Shown here: piece after piece, positions 9,043 through 18,390 of the stretch | Position numbering within the stretch: the stretch's first letter is position 1 | Layout: each line of letters starts with the position of its first letter | Assembly: GCA_026390815.1 (NCBI GenBank) | Contig: JAPLFH010000034.1 | Span: 1 to 64,000, forward strand | Length of the DNA stretch: 64,000 nucleotides | Source of the DNA: Ignavibacteriales bacterium | GTDB taxonomy: Bacteria > Bacteroidota > Ignavibacteria > Ignavibacteriales > SURF-24 | Direction: 5' to 3' | Position numbers and translations under genes: made by a program | The notes under the pieces: model-generated | The model's database searches: none | What the model was told of the DNA's origin: nothing | Seen by the model: the letters and a program-made list of their open reading frames with translations, nothing else

Positions 9043-9195
9043 TTTTCATTCGTAATTCATAAGACGGACGAACCGGAAACAAGCAATTGAGAATCGAGGA
9101 TCTCCGGTTCTCCGTTTCCCCCCTTCTCCGATTCCGTAATTTTACGCATAATATTTTTACTGACTACATAATTCATAACTCGTCATTCGTAATTC
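9043..9195. other. Intergenic region between convergent genes, with repeat words
   Basis: The word CATTCGTAATTC occurs at both ends (about 9049 and 9184), and a stretch of GGTTCTCCG/TTCTCCG words lies between. No gene or clear terminator is visible. Confidence 0.35.
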
Positions 9196-10761
9196 TTAGT
9201 TTACTGCTTTCATCTCATTGTCATATTCTTCTTTAAACTTTTTAACTGAATTGAAAATTGATTCAGCAATTTCTTCCTGTCCGCTTTTGCTGTTCAAGTA
9301 AGTCTCATCTTTCTTGTTGGAAAGGTACCCGCTTTCAATTAAAACACTTGGCATAGAAGCTCCTACCAGCACATAAAAACCCGCTTGCTTTATTCCGTTT
9401 GAAGGAAGGTTGACCTTTTCAGAAAAATCTTTGTTCAGAATATCAGAGAATTTTTCGGAGTATTTCATAAAAGAAGAATGAGCCATTGTTACAAGAATAA
9501 AATTTTCATCAGTTAATTCCTGGTAACGTTTTGGATTATCCTCGTACTTAATTACACTGTTTTCCATTTGTGCAATATCAATCGCTTCTCTTGTTCTTCC
9601 GGGTCTAAGAAGATAAACTTCAAATCCGCTTATGTGGGTTGGCTTTTGCGGTGTTGAGTTGCAGTGAATAGAAATAAAAAGTTTTCCATTCTTTTCGTTG
9701 GCAATTTTTCCGCGCTTATATAACTCAATAAACTTATCAGATGAGCGGGTGTAAATTACTTTTACTTCATTTAAATGATGTTCTATCAACTCACCAAGTT
9801 TAAGTGCAATGGCAAGATTTATTTTTTTTTCCTCAACTCCATTTAATCCAATTGCACCGGGATCTTTACCACCGTGCCCGGCATCTATAACCACAGCGTC
9901 AAACTTCCATCGCTCTTTGTTTTTTTCTGCTGTTGGATTCGAAAATAATTTATTGTGAATTGTAATTAACAAATCGTTACTCTTTTCAACACGGATTGCT
10001 TCTGAAACTGAATAACCTTCTCCAAGTTCAAATTCAATTTGGGAATTGTTCTGAGTGTTTTTAGCTGCAATTTTTTTTACTAATCCGGATGGTTCAGTTG
10101 AATTGATTTTTTCTTCATCTAAATTAATTCCAATGATATTAAGGAACAAAACTCCATCAATAATTGATTGACTAAATTTTCCAATTTTCTTGTTGGATTT
10201 TATCCTAACCAGTGTTCCGTTCGTTTTTACATTAAGAGAAATTCCGGAAACATTGTATGATGGTTTTTCTATTTCCGTGGATTCAGTTTTATCTTCCTTT
10301 TTTTCTTCTTCAACTTTTTCATTTTTATTTTCAGCAATTGCATCACCAACACTTTGTTTTGCAATTTTAATTTCTTTGCCACAGGCTATTGAAAGGAAAG
10401 TTGTAGAATACTGGATTGGAATAAGAATATCATCCGCTGAAAGCAAAGCAGCAACCGGCATTTGGTAGCTTTGTTGTTTGTTATCAGCTTCTGAGGTTAG
10501 AATAACAAATTGATTTCTTGCAGTAAATTTAATAATGTAATCCGGAAATCTGATTTCCATTTTCTTTACGGCTGGATTAAATAAGCTGGGAGCGGATAAA
10601 GCTTCCGAAAGATTTTTAACGGAAATGAAATCTATCCCTTTTTTATTTACAGATGGAAATAAATAGGCATCGCCGGAAATACTTAATTCTACAGACGACT
10701 TTTGTGCAAAGACTGAAATGAGCGAACAAAAAAAGATTAATAGAATTGCTTTGAAATTCAT
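9196..10761 (-). CDS. amiC: N-acetylmuramoyl-L-alanine amidase, AmiC-like, with AMIN domain
   Basis: Splits the bond between N-acetylmuramic acid and the stem peptide during daughter-cell separation or wall turnover; exported to the periplasm. 521 residues: signal peptide (1-19), an N-terminal domain resembling copper-amine-oxidase N-terminal modules (about 22-125), a Glu/Lys-rich linker (about 140-165), an AMIN-like beta domain (about 165-275) and an Amidase_3 domain (about 288-512). Zinc and catalytic residues are visible in IDAGHGGKDPGA, GVEEKKINLA, ISIHCNS and VLIESGYLSN. The ICMT-like gene ends 14 bp upstream on the same strand. Confidence 0.92.
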   Translation of the reverse strand: MNFKAILLIFFCSLISVFAQKSSVELSISGDAYLFPSVNKKGIDFISVKNLSEALSAPSLFNPAVKKMEIRFPDYIIKFTARNQFVILTSEADNKQQSYQMPVAALLSADDILIPIQYSTTFLSIACGKEIKIAKQSVGDAIAENKNEKVEEEKKEDKTESTEIEKPSYNVSGISLNVKTNGTLVRIKSNKKIGKFSQSIIDGVLFLNIIGINLDEEKINSTEPSGLVKKIAAKNTQNNSQIEFELGEGYSVSEAIRVEKSNDLLITIHNKLFSNPTAEKNKERWKFDAVVIDAGHGGKDPGAIGLNGVEEKKINLAIALKLGELIEHHLNEVKVIYTRSSDKFIELYKRGKIANEKNGKLFISIHCNSTPQKPTHISGFEVYLLRPGRTREAIDIAQMENSVIKYEDNPKRYQELTDENFILVTMAHSSFMKYSEKFSDILNKDFSEKVNLPSNGIKQAGFYVLVGASMPSVLIESGYLSNKKDETYLNSKSGQEEIAESIFNSVKKFKEEYDNEMKAVN

Positions 10762-10775
10762 ATCTGTTAAATATT

Positions 10776-11360
10776 TTATCCGATGAATGGAATTAGGAAG
10801 CCAGATTTTTTCTTGTACGCTGTAAATTCATCCTTAAAATGCTTTGCCATTAATCGTTCTTCAAAAATAGCACGCATTATAAGAAGGGGAATTTCTATAA
10901 TAACCAATGGAAAAACTGTATAACTTAACAACGCAACAGCACCACCCAAATCTGTTAATATTTGTCCTAGATAATAAGGATGACGAACAATTTTAAATGG
11001 ACCGGATTTAACCAGTTTATGAATTTTCATAATAATAATTTCGTTTGAATAATTTTCTCCCATCGACTTGTAAGCCCAAATTTGGAACCAGGAGAAGATG
11101 AGATAAACGATCAATCCAACCAATCTAAAATTAAAAAAAGATTGGTATTTGGAATAATCAAGTGTACCCAACTGAAAAATTGAAGCAATTACTAAAACTA
11201 AAATTACAACCGAAAGATTTGGCGGCAGTTTTTGAAGAAAAGTTTTAGGTCGTTCTTTAACATTTGTAAGAGAAGTTTTAATTCCTTTGGCGGCACCGGA
11301 AAAATTTGCTCCGAAAGTTGCCAACAGATTTATCCCCAAAATTATGTTGATTGGATCCAT
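10776..11360 (-). CDS. Isoprenylcysteine/phospholipid methyltransferase-family membrane protein
   Basis: 194 residues with about five membrane segments. The C-terminal half carries the family signature: GPFKIVRHPYYLGQ (substrate/SAM site) and EERLMAKHFKDEFTAYKKK near the end. Family members methylate prenylcysteines, phosphatidylethanolamine or other small lipids; the bacterial substrate cannot be told. The first helix region contains an unusual GAAKGI stretch. Probably co-transcribed with the amidase gene downstream (14 bp apart). Confidence 0.8.
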   Translation of the reverse strand: MDPINIILGINLLATFGANFSGAAKGIKTSLTNVKERPKTFLQKLPPNLSVVILVLVIASIFQLGTLDYSKYQSFFNFRLVGLIVYLIFSWFQIWAYKSMGENYSNEIIIMKIHKLVKSGPFKIVRHPYYLGQILTDLGGAVALLSYTVFPLVIIEIPLLIMRAIFEERLMAKHFKDEFTAYKKKSGFLIPFIG

Positions 11361-11525
11361 AGTTTGAAAGTTTTATTTCAAATATAAACAGCATCTGTTT
11401 CAAATACTAAATCTTAATTTCAATAAGAAGATCATTTGAGAAAAAATCGGAATACTCAATTGCTTTATACTTTAGCTTATAATATTGTTAAGAATTATGC
11501 AACGGGTAAAGAGATTAATTGCTGG

Positions 11526-12545
11526 TTAGATATTTAAAAATAAAAATATCTTATAAGCTATTATTCCAAAAGTTGCGGAAAGAGGAATTGTTAGAATCCA
11601 AGCCCAAATTATATTCCTGGCAAGTTTCCATCTTACCGCCCGCGTACTTCTGATTGCTCCTACTCCGGCAATCGCTCCGGAAATCGTTTGAGTTGTACTT
11701 ACCGGAACACCAATAGCCGAGGCAAAAAGGATTGTTAAACCAGCAGATGTTTCTGCGCTGAATCCGCTAAATGGAGTTAGCCTGGTCATACGCATACCAA
11801 GTGTTTTTATCACTTTCCATCCGCCTAATAAAGTTCCAGTTGCAATAATTGTGTAGCTGGTAAATTCTACCCAGTAAGGTGGATGGGAAGCTGGCTGAAT
11901 TACATTATTGGCAATTAAAACCATGGTAATTAAACCAATAGTTTTTTGTGCATCGTTAGAACCGTGACTAAGACTATATAAGGCGGCTGATAGTAATTGT
12001 AATTTTCTAAAATTTTTATCTACTTTTCTTGGAGCCATATTTCTTACAATCCAAATTGTAACAACAGAAAACACTCCTGCAAAAATATATCCAAGTAGTG
12101 GTGATATAAAAATAAATGCAATAACTTTTAGAAAACCGGAGGCAATCAACGCACCAAAGCCAGCTTTTATTACAGCAACCCCACCTAAACCACCAATTAA
12201 ACAATGTGAGATGCTTAAAGGAATTCCAAGATGAGTAGAACCGGCAGCAACGATAATAGCCCCAATTAATCCCGACAAAATAAGTGTATTGTCCAATACA
12301 GAAGTGTCGATTAAACCTTTGCCAATAGTAGCGGCAACACTTAATCCAAAAATAAACAAAGCGGCAAAGTTAAAAAAAGCTGCCCAGGCTACAGCTTGAA
12401 AGGGTGATAAAACTTTAGTAGCCACAACTGTAGCAATTGAGTTGGCTGCGTCGTGCATCCCGTTATAAAAATCAAAAAGAAAAGCTAAAGCTATTATAAT
12501 TACAGCAATGGTGGGAATGGTTATATCTATAAAGGGAATTGTCAT
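11526..12545 (-). CDS. pit: Low-affinity inorganic phosphate transporter, Pit family
   Basis: Membrane symporter for (metal-)phosphate. 339 residues, about ten helices, with the duplicated family signatures: NGMHDAANSIATVVAT in the first half and SHGSNDAQKTIGLI in the second, plus the PVSTTQTISGAIAG stretch. It lies 19 bp after the DUF47 gene and is almost surely in the same operon, which is the usual arrangement. The phoU gene lies divergent on the other side. Confidence 0.94.
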   Translation of the reverse strand: MTIPFIDITIPTIAVIIIALAFLFDFYNGMHDAANSIATVVATKVLSPFQAVAWAAFFNFAALFIFGLSVAATIGKGLIDTSVLDNTLILSGLIGAIIVAAGSTHLGIPLSISHCLIGGLGGVAVIKAGFGALIASGFLKVIAFIFISPLLGYIFAGVFSVVTIWIVRNMAPRKVDKNFRKLQLLSAALYSLSHGSNDAQKTIGLITMVLIANNVIQPASHPPYWVEFTSYTIIATGTLLGGWKVIKTLGMRMTRLTPFSGFSAETSAGLTILFASAIGVPVSTTQTISGAIAGVGAIRSTRAVRWKLARNIIWAWILTIPLSATFGIIAYKIFLFLNI

Positions 12546-12564
12546 AAAAATCTTTTGTGAGTGT

Positions 12565-13176
12565 TTAATTATTTTTTAAAGCAATTGTCATAACAGCGGC
12601 AGCAATATTCTGGCATCTGTCGGTAACCGTTTCCAAAGCATCAATAATAGCTTTCTTTCTCATTAAATCGATGGCGTCTTTTTCTTCCCGGAACAATAAT
12701 GAAATTGCTTCCCGATAAATATTATCAGCTTCTTCTTCATAATCTTTTACATTTTTAAGTCCATCTGTTTGCTTTAACTTATGTTCAACAATAGATAAAT
12801 GAATTTCTTTTAATTGAAGTCCTGCAATTTGCAATAGTTTATCAGCAACATCTAAATGCTGAGTAAAATTGTAAACTTTTACTCTGGTTACAGCAGCATA
12901 AATTGAGTCGCTAAGTTTTTCTAAGGTATGGATTAAATCATAAATATCTTCACGGTCAAAGGGAGTTAAAAAACTACGGTTCAATTTTTTTATAACCTTT
13001 TGGGAAATTTCATCACAGCGTTTTTCTAAAGCAGTAATTTTTAGAATTATTTCATCATCATAAACAGCCTTGTTAAAGAATTCCTTTGCCATGTCCGCCA
13101 TTTCAGTAACAGCAGCTACCATTATATTAAAATCTTCAAAATACTTTTCTTCTTTTGGCAGTAAAAATTTAAACAT
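12565..13176 (-). CDS. DUF47 / PhoU-like accessory protein of Pit
   Basis: 203 residues, all-helical, related to PhoU, with the family pattern EKRCDEI, LNRSFLTPFDREDIYDLIHTLEKLSDSI and EEEADNIYREA. It acts in the cytoplasm and usually controls the adjacent Pit transporter. First gene of the pair; the 268-bp gap before phoU should hold both promoters. Confidence 0.93.
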   Translation of the reverse strand: MFKFLLPKEEKYFEDFNIMVAAVTEMADMAKEFFNKAVYDDEIILKITALEKRCDEISQKVIKKLNRSFLTPFDREDIYDLIHTLEKLSDSIYAAVTRVKVYNFTQHLDVADKLLQIAGLQLKEIHLSIVEHKLKQTDGLKNVKDYEEEADNIYREAISLLFREEKDAIDLMRKKAIIDALETVTDRCQNIAAAVMTIALKNN

Positions 13177-13444
13177 TGTGTACCCACTAACTTATTTTAA
13201 CTTCGTAAACTTAGAAAATTTTTATTGAATAACACAAAACCTTTTTATTTAAATGAAACAAGGAAATTTCAGCTTTTATAAAAATACCAGATGAAGCAAC
13301 TTCGTTAGTTTTAAGCTATTATTTTTTCAATATGGAATTATTAATAATTATCTATTAACTTAACAGCAAATATTTTTGTTATAACAACTGATTAAATAAA
13401 ATTAGAATCTGCAACCGCTTAAATAAAAAGTATAGGAAAAAATC
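13177..13444. promoter_or_regulatory. Divergent promoter region of pit operon and phoU
   Basis: 268 bp, AT-rich, between two genes pointing apart. I looked for a PhoB-type box (CTGTCAT repeats) and found none; TTAACTTAACA near 13358 is only a weak match to the PhoP-type TTAACA repeat. No start point can be assigned. Confidence 0.4.
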
Positions 13445-14125
13445 ATGCAGGAACATTTCATCAAAGAAGTTGAGGGATTAAAAACTAATTTAATTAAAAT
13501 GGCATCTCTTGTGGATGAACAGGTTGAGAGAGCTATCAACGCCTTAGAAACAGGGGATATTGAACTTTGCCGCGGGATAAAAGCCAGAGACCTGGAAATA
13601 GATGCGTATGATAATTTAGTGCTTACGCAGTGCGAAAATATTCTTGCCTTATTCCAGCCGGTTGCTACCGACCTGAGATTTATTATGTCTGCACTATTGA
13701 TTAACAATCAATTAGAACGATGCGGAGATATTGCGGTAAATATTGCTCAGCGTGTAAAAAAAACAGGCGAGCATCATCAACTTATAATTGAATCGCAGAT
13801 TTTAGATATGGGGAAGCATGCCAAAGAAATGGTTAAGGATGCAATAGATTCTTTTGTAAATCTTAATATTGGACAAGCTGAAAAAGTTTTAAGTCGAGAG
13901 GAAATAGTTGATAAGCTGAACAAAAGTATTTTTAAGTTTCTCATTGCTAAAATGCAAGCTGAGCCAACACTAATTGAACCAGGTGCGCATCTTATTGTTT
14001 TAACCCGGCATATTGAACGTTTGGCAGACCACGCTACAAACATTGCTGAAGATTTGATTTTTCATGTGAATGCAGAAATAATTGCTCATAGAAAAAAACT
14101 TAAAAATCTTAGAGAAGGAAGTTAA
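13445..14125 (+). CDS. phoU: Phosphate-specific transport system regulator PhoU
   Basis: Cytoplasmic helical-bundle protein that couples phosphate transporters to the phosphate-sensing kinase. 226 residues, the normal length, with two three-helix repeats. Metal-cluster motifs are present: ERCGDIAVNIA in the first half and ERLADHATNIAEDLIFHV in the second. No pst genes or two-component system lie nearby; its partners here may be Pit and the DUF47 protein across the divergent promoter. Confidence 0.93.
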   Translation: MQEHFIKEVEGLKTNLIKMASLVDEQVERAINALETGDIELCRGIKARDLEIDAYDNLVLTQCENILALFQPVATDLRFIMSALLINNQLERCGDIAVNIAQRVKKTGEHHQLIIESQILDMGKHAKEMVKDAIDSFVNLNIGQAEKVLSREEIVDKLNKSIFKFLIAKMQAEPTLIEPGAHLIVLTRHIERLADHATNIAEDLIFHVNAEIIAHRKKLKNLREGS

Positions 14126-14218
14126 CAGTTAATACACCAAAGCTGGCTCTAAAGAAAATCCAAATTTCCCAGCTTGTTTTTCCAGAGTCCACATTATTCT
14201 GGCTAAATAGATTTGCTT

Positions 14219-14650
14219 ATGAAAAGAACACTTCGTTTTGCAATTTTAATGCTCATACTATTTGGGTGTAAAGAAAAATCTACAGAACCGGTTCCCATAA
14301 CACCTTTTGAACAGTGGCGTTCTTTTAACATTCACAATTACACAATTGAACAGACTCGTTCTTGTTTTTGTTTTTATGGTGGTGAAAGAATGAGAATTAC
14401 TGTTCAGTCCGATACAGTTTCTTCGGTGATGAAACTCTCTGATTCAACCATCATTTTATATCCCGCATCAAAAAATTTTTTATCAATAGATTCCCTGTTT
14501 GGAATAATCCAAAATTCCAGGACCGATTCGTTAGTAGTAATTTATAATTTAAAATACGATTATCCGGAAAAGCTTGATATTAATCCTCAGCTACACCCGG
14601 TTGATGGTGGTGAATTGTACGAGAGTTTTAATTTAGAAATCACAAAATAA
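14219..14650 (+). CDS. Small lipoprotein, DUF6174-like
   Basis: 143 residues from the ATG at 14219 (an in-frame TTG lies 6 bp upstream). The leader ends in LILFGC, a good lipobox. The domain begins with a Trp and has YTIEQTRSCFCFYGGERMRITVQSD, the pattern of DUF6174 proteins (C-x-C followed by a beta strand). Function unknown; probably an outer-membrane lipoprotein. Confidence 0.7.
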   Translation: MKRTLRFAILMLILFGCKEKSTEPVPITPFEQWRSFNIHNYTIEQTRSCFCFYGGERMRITVQSDTVSSVMKLSDSTIILYPASKNFLSIDSLFGIIQNSRTDSLVVIYNLKYDYPEKLDINPQLHPVDGGELYESFNLEITK

Positions 14651-14663
14651 GTAGCGCGGGAAT

Positions 14664-14702
14664 TTATCCAACCATAAATTTATTCTTAAGAATGTTGGAT
14701 AA
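14664..14702. terminator. Inverted repeat between convergent genes
   Basis: TTATCCAAC (14664-14672) and GTTGGATAA (14694-14702) form a perfect 9-bp stem with a 21-base loop, between the stop codons at 14650 and 14781. There is no T run, so a terminator role is only likely from position. Confidence 0.4.
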
Positions 14703-14780
14703 CCAAGGGACCAATTAAAAGTCAACGATTCAAAGTTAAGATCGCATTCTTATTAATTATTCATTCAAGATCCGGTTAAA

Positions 14781-15512
14781 TCATTTCTTTATCAGCACAC
14801 CTGCCGCAACACCAGCAGCACCTGCAGCTATGATTGATGTAACTGACGGCCATTCAATCTTTGGTGGATTTTTTAATGTACCAATATATTCTTTCATCAA
14901 ATCTTCGTAACGTTTAAGTCCATAATCCAATCCTTGTTTATAGGCTTCCGCTTTCTGTTCCTTTAAAGTTATGATTGAATCTTTGAGTGCAACATAATTT
15001 TTATATGTATAATTAACTTCACCTAAAGCAGCTATTTGTTTTTTAAAATTATCAACTTCTTTGTGATCAGAAATGAACGTGGCGACAAACTGAATTGGTA
15101 CTTGAAATGTTCTAATCATAAAACCAGTTACAGGATGAGGAACCCGGGCAACTCCAATCGGTGCGGTTTTCAATTCGGGAAATGAACTACGCATTTCATC
15201 AACCAGCTCATCAGGCTCAAATAGATTTGCAATCTTAGTTTGCTGTTTAACGTTTTCAACTTTTAAATTGGTAACAGCCGTTTCTAAACTGTCAATCTTC
15301 TGTTTGTATACGAGCCCTTTCTCTTTCAATCCGGAAATAACCGATTCAATGCTGTCCCCCTTTTGAATAACCATTGCATATTTAGTTTTATAATCAGCCA
15401 AATCATTTTCGGCTTTTTCAATTTTCTTTTTTGAATTGCCCCAAAAAATATAATTCGAGATCAAGCTTCCTGCAAACAGGATTCCTAATACGATAGCAAC
15501 CCATTTAAGCAT
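14781..15512 (-). CDS. Coiled-coil membrane protein, spanin-like lysis accessory (putative)
   Basis: About 243 residues. The start is one of two adjacent ATGs (15515, 15512) after GGAGG; 15512 gives the better spacing. An N-terminal membrane helix (about 2-20) is followed by a long coiled coil (about 25-100), a mixed domain, a second helical stretch and a C-terminal Ala/Gly-rich hydrophobic segment (about 222-240). Its start overlaps the end of the amidase gene by 8-11 bp. This geometry (endolysin, then a membrane-anchored coiled-coil gene) resembles phage endolysin-spanin pairs. No sequence family was recognised, so the lysis role is inference. Confidence 0.55.
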   Translation of the reverse strand: MLKWVAIVLGILFAGSLISNYIFWGNSKKKIEKAENDLADYKTKYAMVIQKGDSIESVISGLKEKGLVYKQKIDSLETAVTNLKVENVKQQTKIANLFEPDELVDEMRSSFPELKTAPIGVARVPHPVTGFMIRTFQVPIQFVATFISDHKEVDNFKKQIAALGEVNYTYKNYVALKDSIITLKEQKAEAYKQGLDYGLKRYEDLMKEYIGTLKNPPKIEWPSVTSIIAAGAAGVAAGVLIKK

Positions 15513-16479
15513 CATGAACCTCCAAACGATTATTTTCCCAACTCTTGAATCCAAGTGACTGCGCTGCCAAGGCAATCAATTTTGGATCTCCTTGAACCAA
15601 TTCATAAAAAATAATGTGTCCATCCTGAACAGCATCTTTCAAACGAATATATGTATTTCTTCCGCCATCCTGCAATTCCCATAACAATCCTTTTACCATA
15701 TTTCCTGCCGAGCGATTCATTTTACTGAACTGAGCCACATTATCCTGAAATAATTTTTGTACCTGATCTGAAGTTAATCCCGCCGGAGCTTCTGCTGATG
15801 GTAAGCCGGGTGAAGTAGCTGTAACATCAACCAGTTGCAAACCGCATTCGTTAATTACTCTTTGCCAAAAAGAATTATCCGGCAGAGGATCGCTTTTATC
15901 TTCGCGAATATTTACGTGACCGATTATTCCTTTAAAATCTTTTAGCTGTTGCCCATAAAAAGCTGTGTAGTTACGCGGGATTTTCTTTTCAATATTGAAT
16001 GTTTGAGTTAGCTGATTTACCAATTGGACAACTGAATCAATCTGCTTTGGTTCATATTTATCAAAATACCGGTAACCTCGATAAGCCTGACCATTATCAT
16101 ACACTTCAGTGCGTGCCTTTAATGTGCGTGGACTAATAGTATCGAAGCAATAGAGATTTCCACCAGATTCAAGCAATCCGCCTTCGCTTGCAAGTTCAAT
16201 TCCTATAAACCGCTTCTCGAAAATAATTCTATCAGGATCCTTCCACTTTAATCCAAACTGATAAGCCCATCCAGCCGGATCAAACATCTGGTAAACTGTT
16301 CCGTCTCTATCAATAATGAATGCGGTTCCAACCATTTGTTTATCGCGTTTCCACCAATCCACGCTCGAAGCTGCCGAGCCGCCTACAGTATGATGTAGAC
16401 AGATTCCCGTTTTATTATTTACGTTTGGAAAATATTGATCAGCCGGAAGTTTTAAATTACTGCTAATAGTTAAAGCCAT
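15505..16479 (-). CDS. N-acetylmuramoyl-L-alanine amidase, PGRP/amidase_2 type (endolysin-like)
   Basis: Cuts peptidoglycan at the muramic acid-alanine bond. 324 residues with no signal peptide, as in phage endolysins. The amidase_2 domain covers about residues 15-215: zinc-site histidines in GICLHHTVGG (about 27-30), AFIIDRDGTVYQMFDP, FIGIELASEGG and the second site GHVNIREDKSDPLPD. The C-terminal 100 residues are not recognised. Start ATG at 16479 has AGAGGTG upstream. It overlaps the spanin-like gene downstream. No phage structural genes are nearby. Confidence 0.82.
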   Translation of the reverse strand: MALTISSNLKLPADQYFPNVNNKTGICLHHTVGGSAASSVDWWKRDKQMVGTAFIIDRDGTVYQMFDPAGWAYQFGLKWKDPDRIIFEKRFIGIELASEGGLLESGGNLYCFDTISPRTLKARTEVYDNGQAYRGYRYFDKYEPKQIDSVVQLVNQLTQTFNIEKKIPRNYTAFYGQQLKDFKGIIGHVNIREDKSDPLPDNSFWQRVINECGLQLVDVTATSPGLPSAEAPAGLTSDQVQKLFQDNVAQFSKMNRSAGNMVKGLLWELQDGGRNTYIRLKDAVQDGHIIFYELVQGDPKLIALAAQSLGFKSWENNRLEVHDA

Positions 16480-16692
16480 TTTGCACCTCTATTAAGTTTA
16501 AAAATTTTTTTTGTTGTAAGAGGGTTGATATCGTTTGAACAGGATAAATTGACAAATTGTTTTATTGCTAAATTGTTTGAAAACATAGGAATAAAATAGA
16601 TCTGTCAATTGATCTGGAAATATTACAAACTTATACCAAAACCCTATTTATAATTTAAAACAAAAAAGGAGGAAATCAAGAAGGAAATTGAT

Positions 16693-17166
16693 TTAAGATG
16701 CGTGTAATGTTATTATTTTCTTTAGAAGAACAATCTGTCCAAGATGATAAGTATCGTGTTGAAGTATTCCCATAATTAATTCAAAGAATGAATATTCCAC
16801 CTTGTCATATTGTTTTGCAAATGTTGAATCATTTATTTCTGTAAAAAATCCCACCCATTCTAAATTGGATTTCTCAAATCTATCAAGTGTTTGTTGCCAA
16901 GCCTGGTTTGAGTTATCAGTTACTGTTTCAAAATAATTGTTGTCCGGAAATATTTTTTGTTCCCCTTTTAATCTTTTAAGTACAGTTTCCCTCCAACTTA
17001 CAACATGATTTACAATTTCCCAGATTGAATTAAGCCCGTTAACCGGTTTTGTAAAAGCTTTTTCAGAACTAATACTTTTCAGCGTCCCAAGAATGGTTAC
17101 TTCAATCCAGGAGGAACCGTTATACAAATTAGAAAATATTTTAGAGATTCTTTTAAACTCTTCCAT
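16693..17166 (-). CDS. DinB family protein
   Basis: 157 residues forming a DinB four-helix bundle. Candidate metal ligands are the His in WEIVNHVVSW (about residue 54) and the pair in GILQHDTYHLGQIVLLKK (about 136 and 140). The reaction is unknown. It is a single gene between the lysis pair and the aldo-keto reductase. Confidence 0.82.
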   Translation of the reverse strand: MEEFKRISKIFSNLYNGSSWIEVTILGTLKSISSEKAFTKPVNGLNSIWEIVNHVVSWRETVLKRLKGEQKIFPDNNYFETVTDNSNQAWQQTLDRFEKSNLEWVGFFTEINDSTFAKQYDKVEYSFFELIMGILQHDTYHLGQIVLLKKIITLHAS

Positions 17167-17269
17167 AACTAAATTTCTTTCATAAAATTATTAATTTTGT
17201 CAAATCGTAACCGGATCCGAATAGCCAACCACAAGAATTATTTCCGATTGTCAGATTAAATCATTTTTA

Positions 17270-17350
17270 CATTGAATATTCATTCTACATTCTACACTCT
17301 AAATTCTTCGTTCTATACTCTCCATTCTACACTCTTCACTCTAAACTATA
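17270..17350. repeat. Degenerate CATTCTACACTCT word repeats
   Basis: Several imperfect copies of ATTCTACACTCT / TTCTTCGTTCTA in about 70 bp between two leftward genes. TTCTTCGTTCTA recurs at about 54459. Simple pyrimidine-rich repeat of unknown role. Confidence 0.5.
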
Positions 17351-17352
17351 AA

Positions 17353-18327
17353 TTACGGCAGTTCTTCTCCTCTTCCTGCAATAAACAATTTATACCAATC
17401 TTCTCTGGATAGTTCAATGGAATCCGCCTGGCAGCATGCCTTAACTCTTTCTGCTTTTGTAGATCCAACTATTGGTTGAATCTTTGCGGGATGCTTGAGA
17501 ATCCAGGCAATCATTATTGCTTCCTTACTTACTTTATATTTTCCCGCTATCTCGTTTACAACTTCTGAAGCTTTTTTAACTTTCTCATCTGGAATAACAT
17601 CGGCAAAAAGTTTTCCCTTACCAAGCGGCGACCAAGCCTGGATTGTTATATCATTCATCCTGCAATACTCAATCGTTCCATTATTTCTGATTCCACGAGT
17701 CGGATTTTTCTGGTTGAATGTAATTCCTTCATCCATCAGGTCTGTGTGAATTAAACTAAACTCAACTTGATTGAAAAGGATTGGTTGAAGTACCTGTTTT
17801 TTTAGCAATTCAATTTGGGAACCAGTATGGTTACTTAAACCAAAGTAACGCACTTTACCGGAAGAATTAAGATCATAGAAAGCTTTGGCTACTTCTTCTG
17901 GTTCCATAAGCGGATCTGGACGGTGGAGCAGTAGAATATCAAGGTAATCTGTTTTAAGTCTTTTGAGTATTCCTTCAACTGATTTTGTAATGTGTTCATA
18001 ACTGAAATCAAATCTGTGCGGAGCGCCTTCGTAAGGATCATCAGGAAAGCGAATCCCGCATTTGGATTGAAGAATTATTTTCTCTCTAAGCGATGGTATT
18101 TCTTTCCAGATATTTGAAAATACTTCTTCTGATTTACCGCGTGTATAAATATCAGCATGGTCAAAGAAATTAATTCCCTCATCTAAAGCTGTTCTGATAA
18201 CCGCAACGGCATTTTTTATTGTATCATCGGTTAACGGTTCCTGGTTCCATGTTTTGCCAAGATTCATACAGCCGAGTCCGATTCTGGAAATTTCCAGGTT
18301 AGTGTTTTTTATATGAAGATTTTGCAT
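17353..18327 (-). CDS. Aldo/keto reductase (YdhF-like)
   Basis: NAD(P)H-dependent oxidoreductase, cytoplasmic. 324 residues with the catalytic tetrad region: FFDHADIYTRGKSEE (Asp and Tyr), KCGIRF (Lys) and LLLHRPDPLMEPEEVA (His). Cofactor-binding end motifs ILKHPAKIQPIVGSTKAERV are present. The pattern is closest to E. coli YdhF. Natural substrate unknown. It is last in a leftward run starting at 21479; 63 bp separate it from the VOC gene. Confidence 0.9.
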   Translation of the reverse strand: MQNLHIKNTNLEISRIGLGCMNLGKTWNQEPLTDDTIKNAVAVIRTALDEGINFFDHADIYTRGKSEEVFSNIWKEIPSLREKIILQSKCGIRFPDDPYEGAPHRFDFSYEHITKSVEGILKRLKTDYLDILLLHRPDPLMEPEEVAKAFYDLNSSGKVRYFGLSNHTGSQIELLKKQVLQPILFNQVEFSLIHTDLMDEGITFNQKNPTRGIRNNGTIEYCRMNDITIQAWSPLGKGKLFADVIPDEKVKKASEVVNEIAGKYKVSKEAIMIAWILKHPAKIQPIVGSTKAERVKACCQADSIELSREDWYKLFIAGRGEELP

Positions 18328-18390
18328 TAATTCCTCTTTATATAATTGAAAAATCAGAATCCAAAAATAAAAATCAACTAACTCTTTGGA

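Noticed and set aside
13320-13444. Pho box upstream of phoU
   Set aside because: No CTGTCAT-like tandem repeat is present; the TTAACA matches are too weak in AT-rich DNA.
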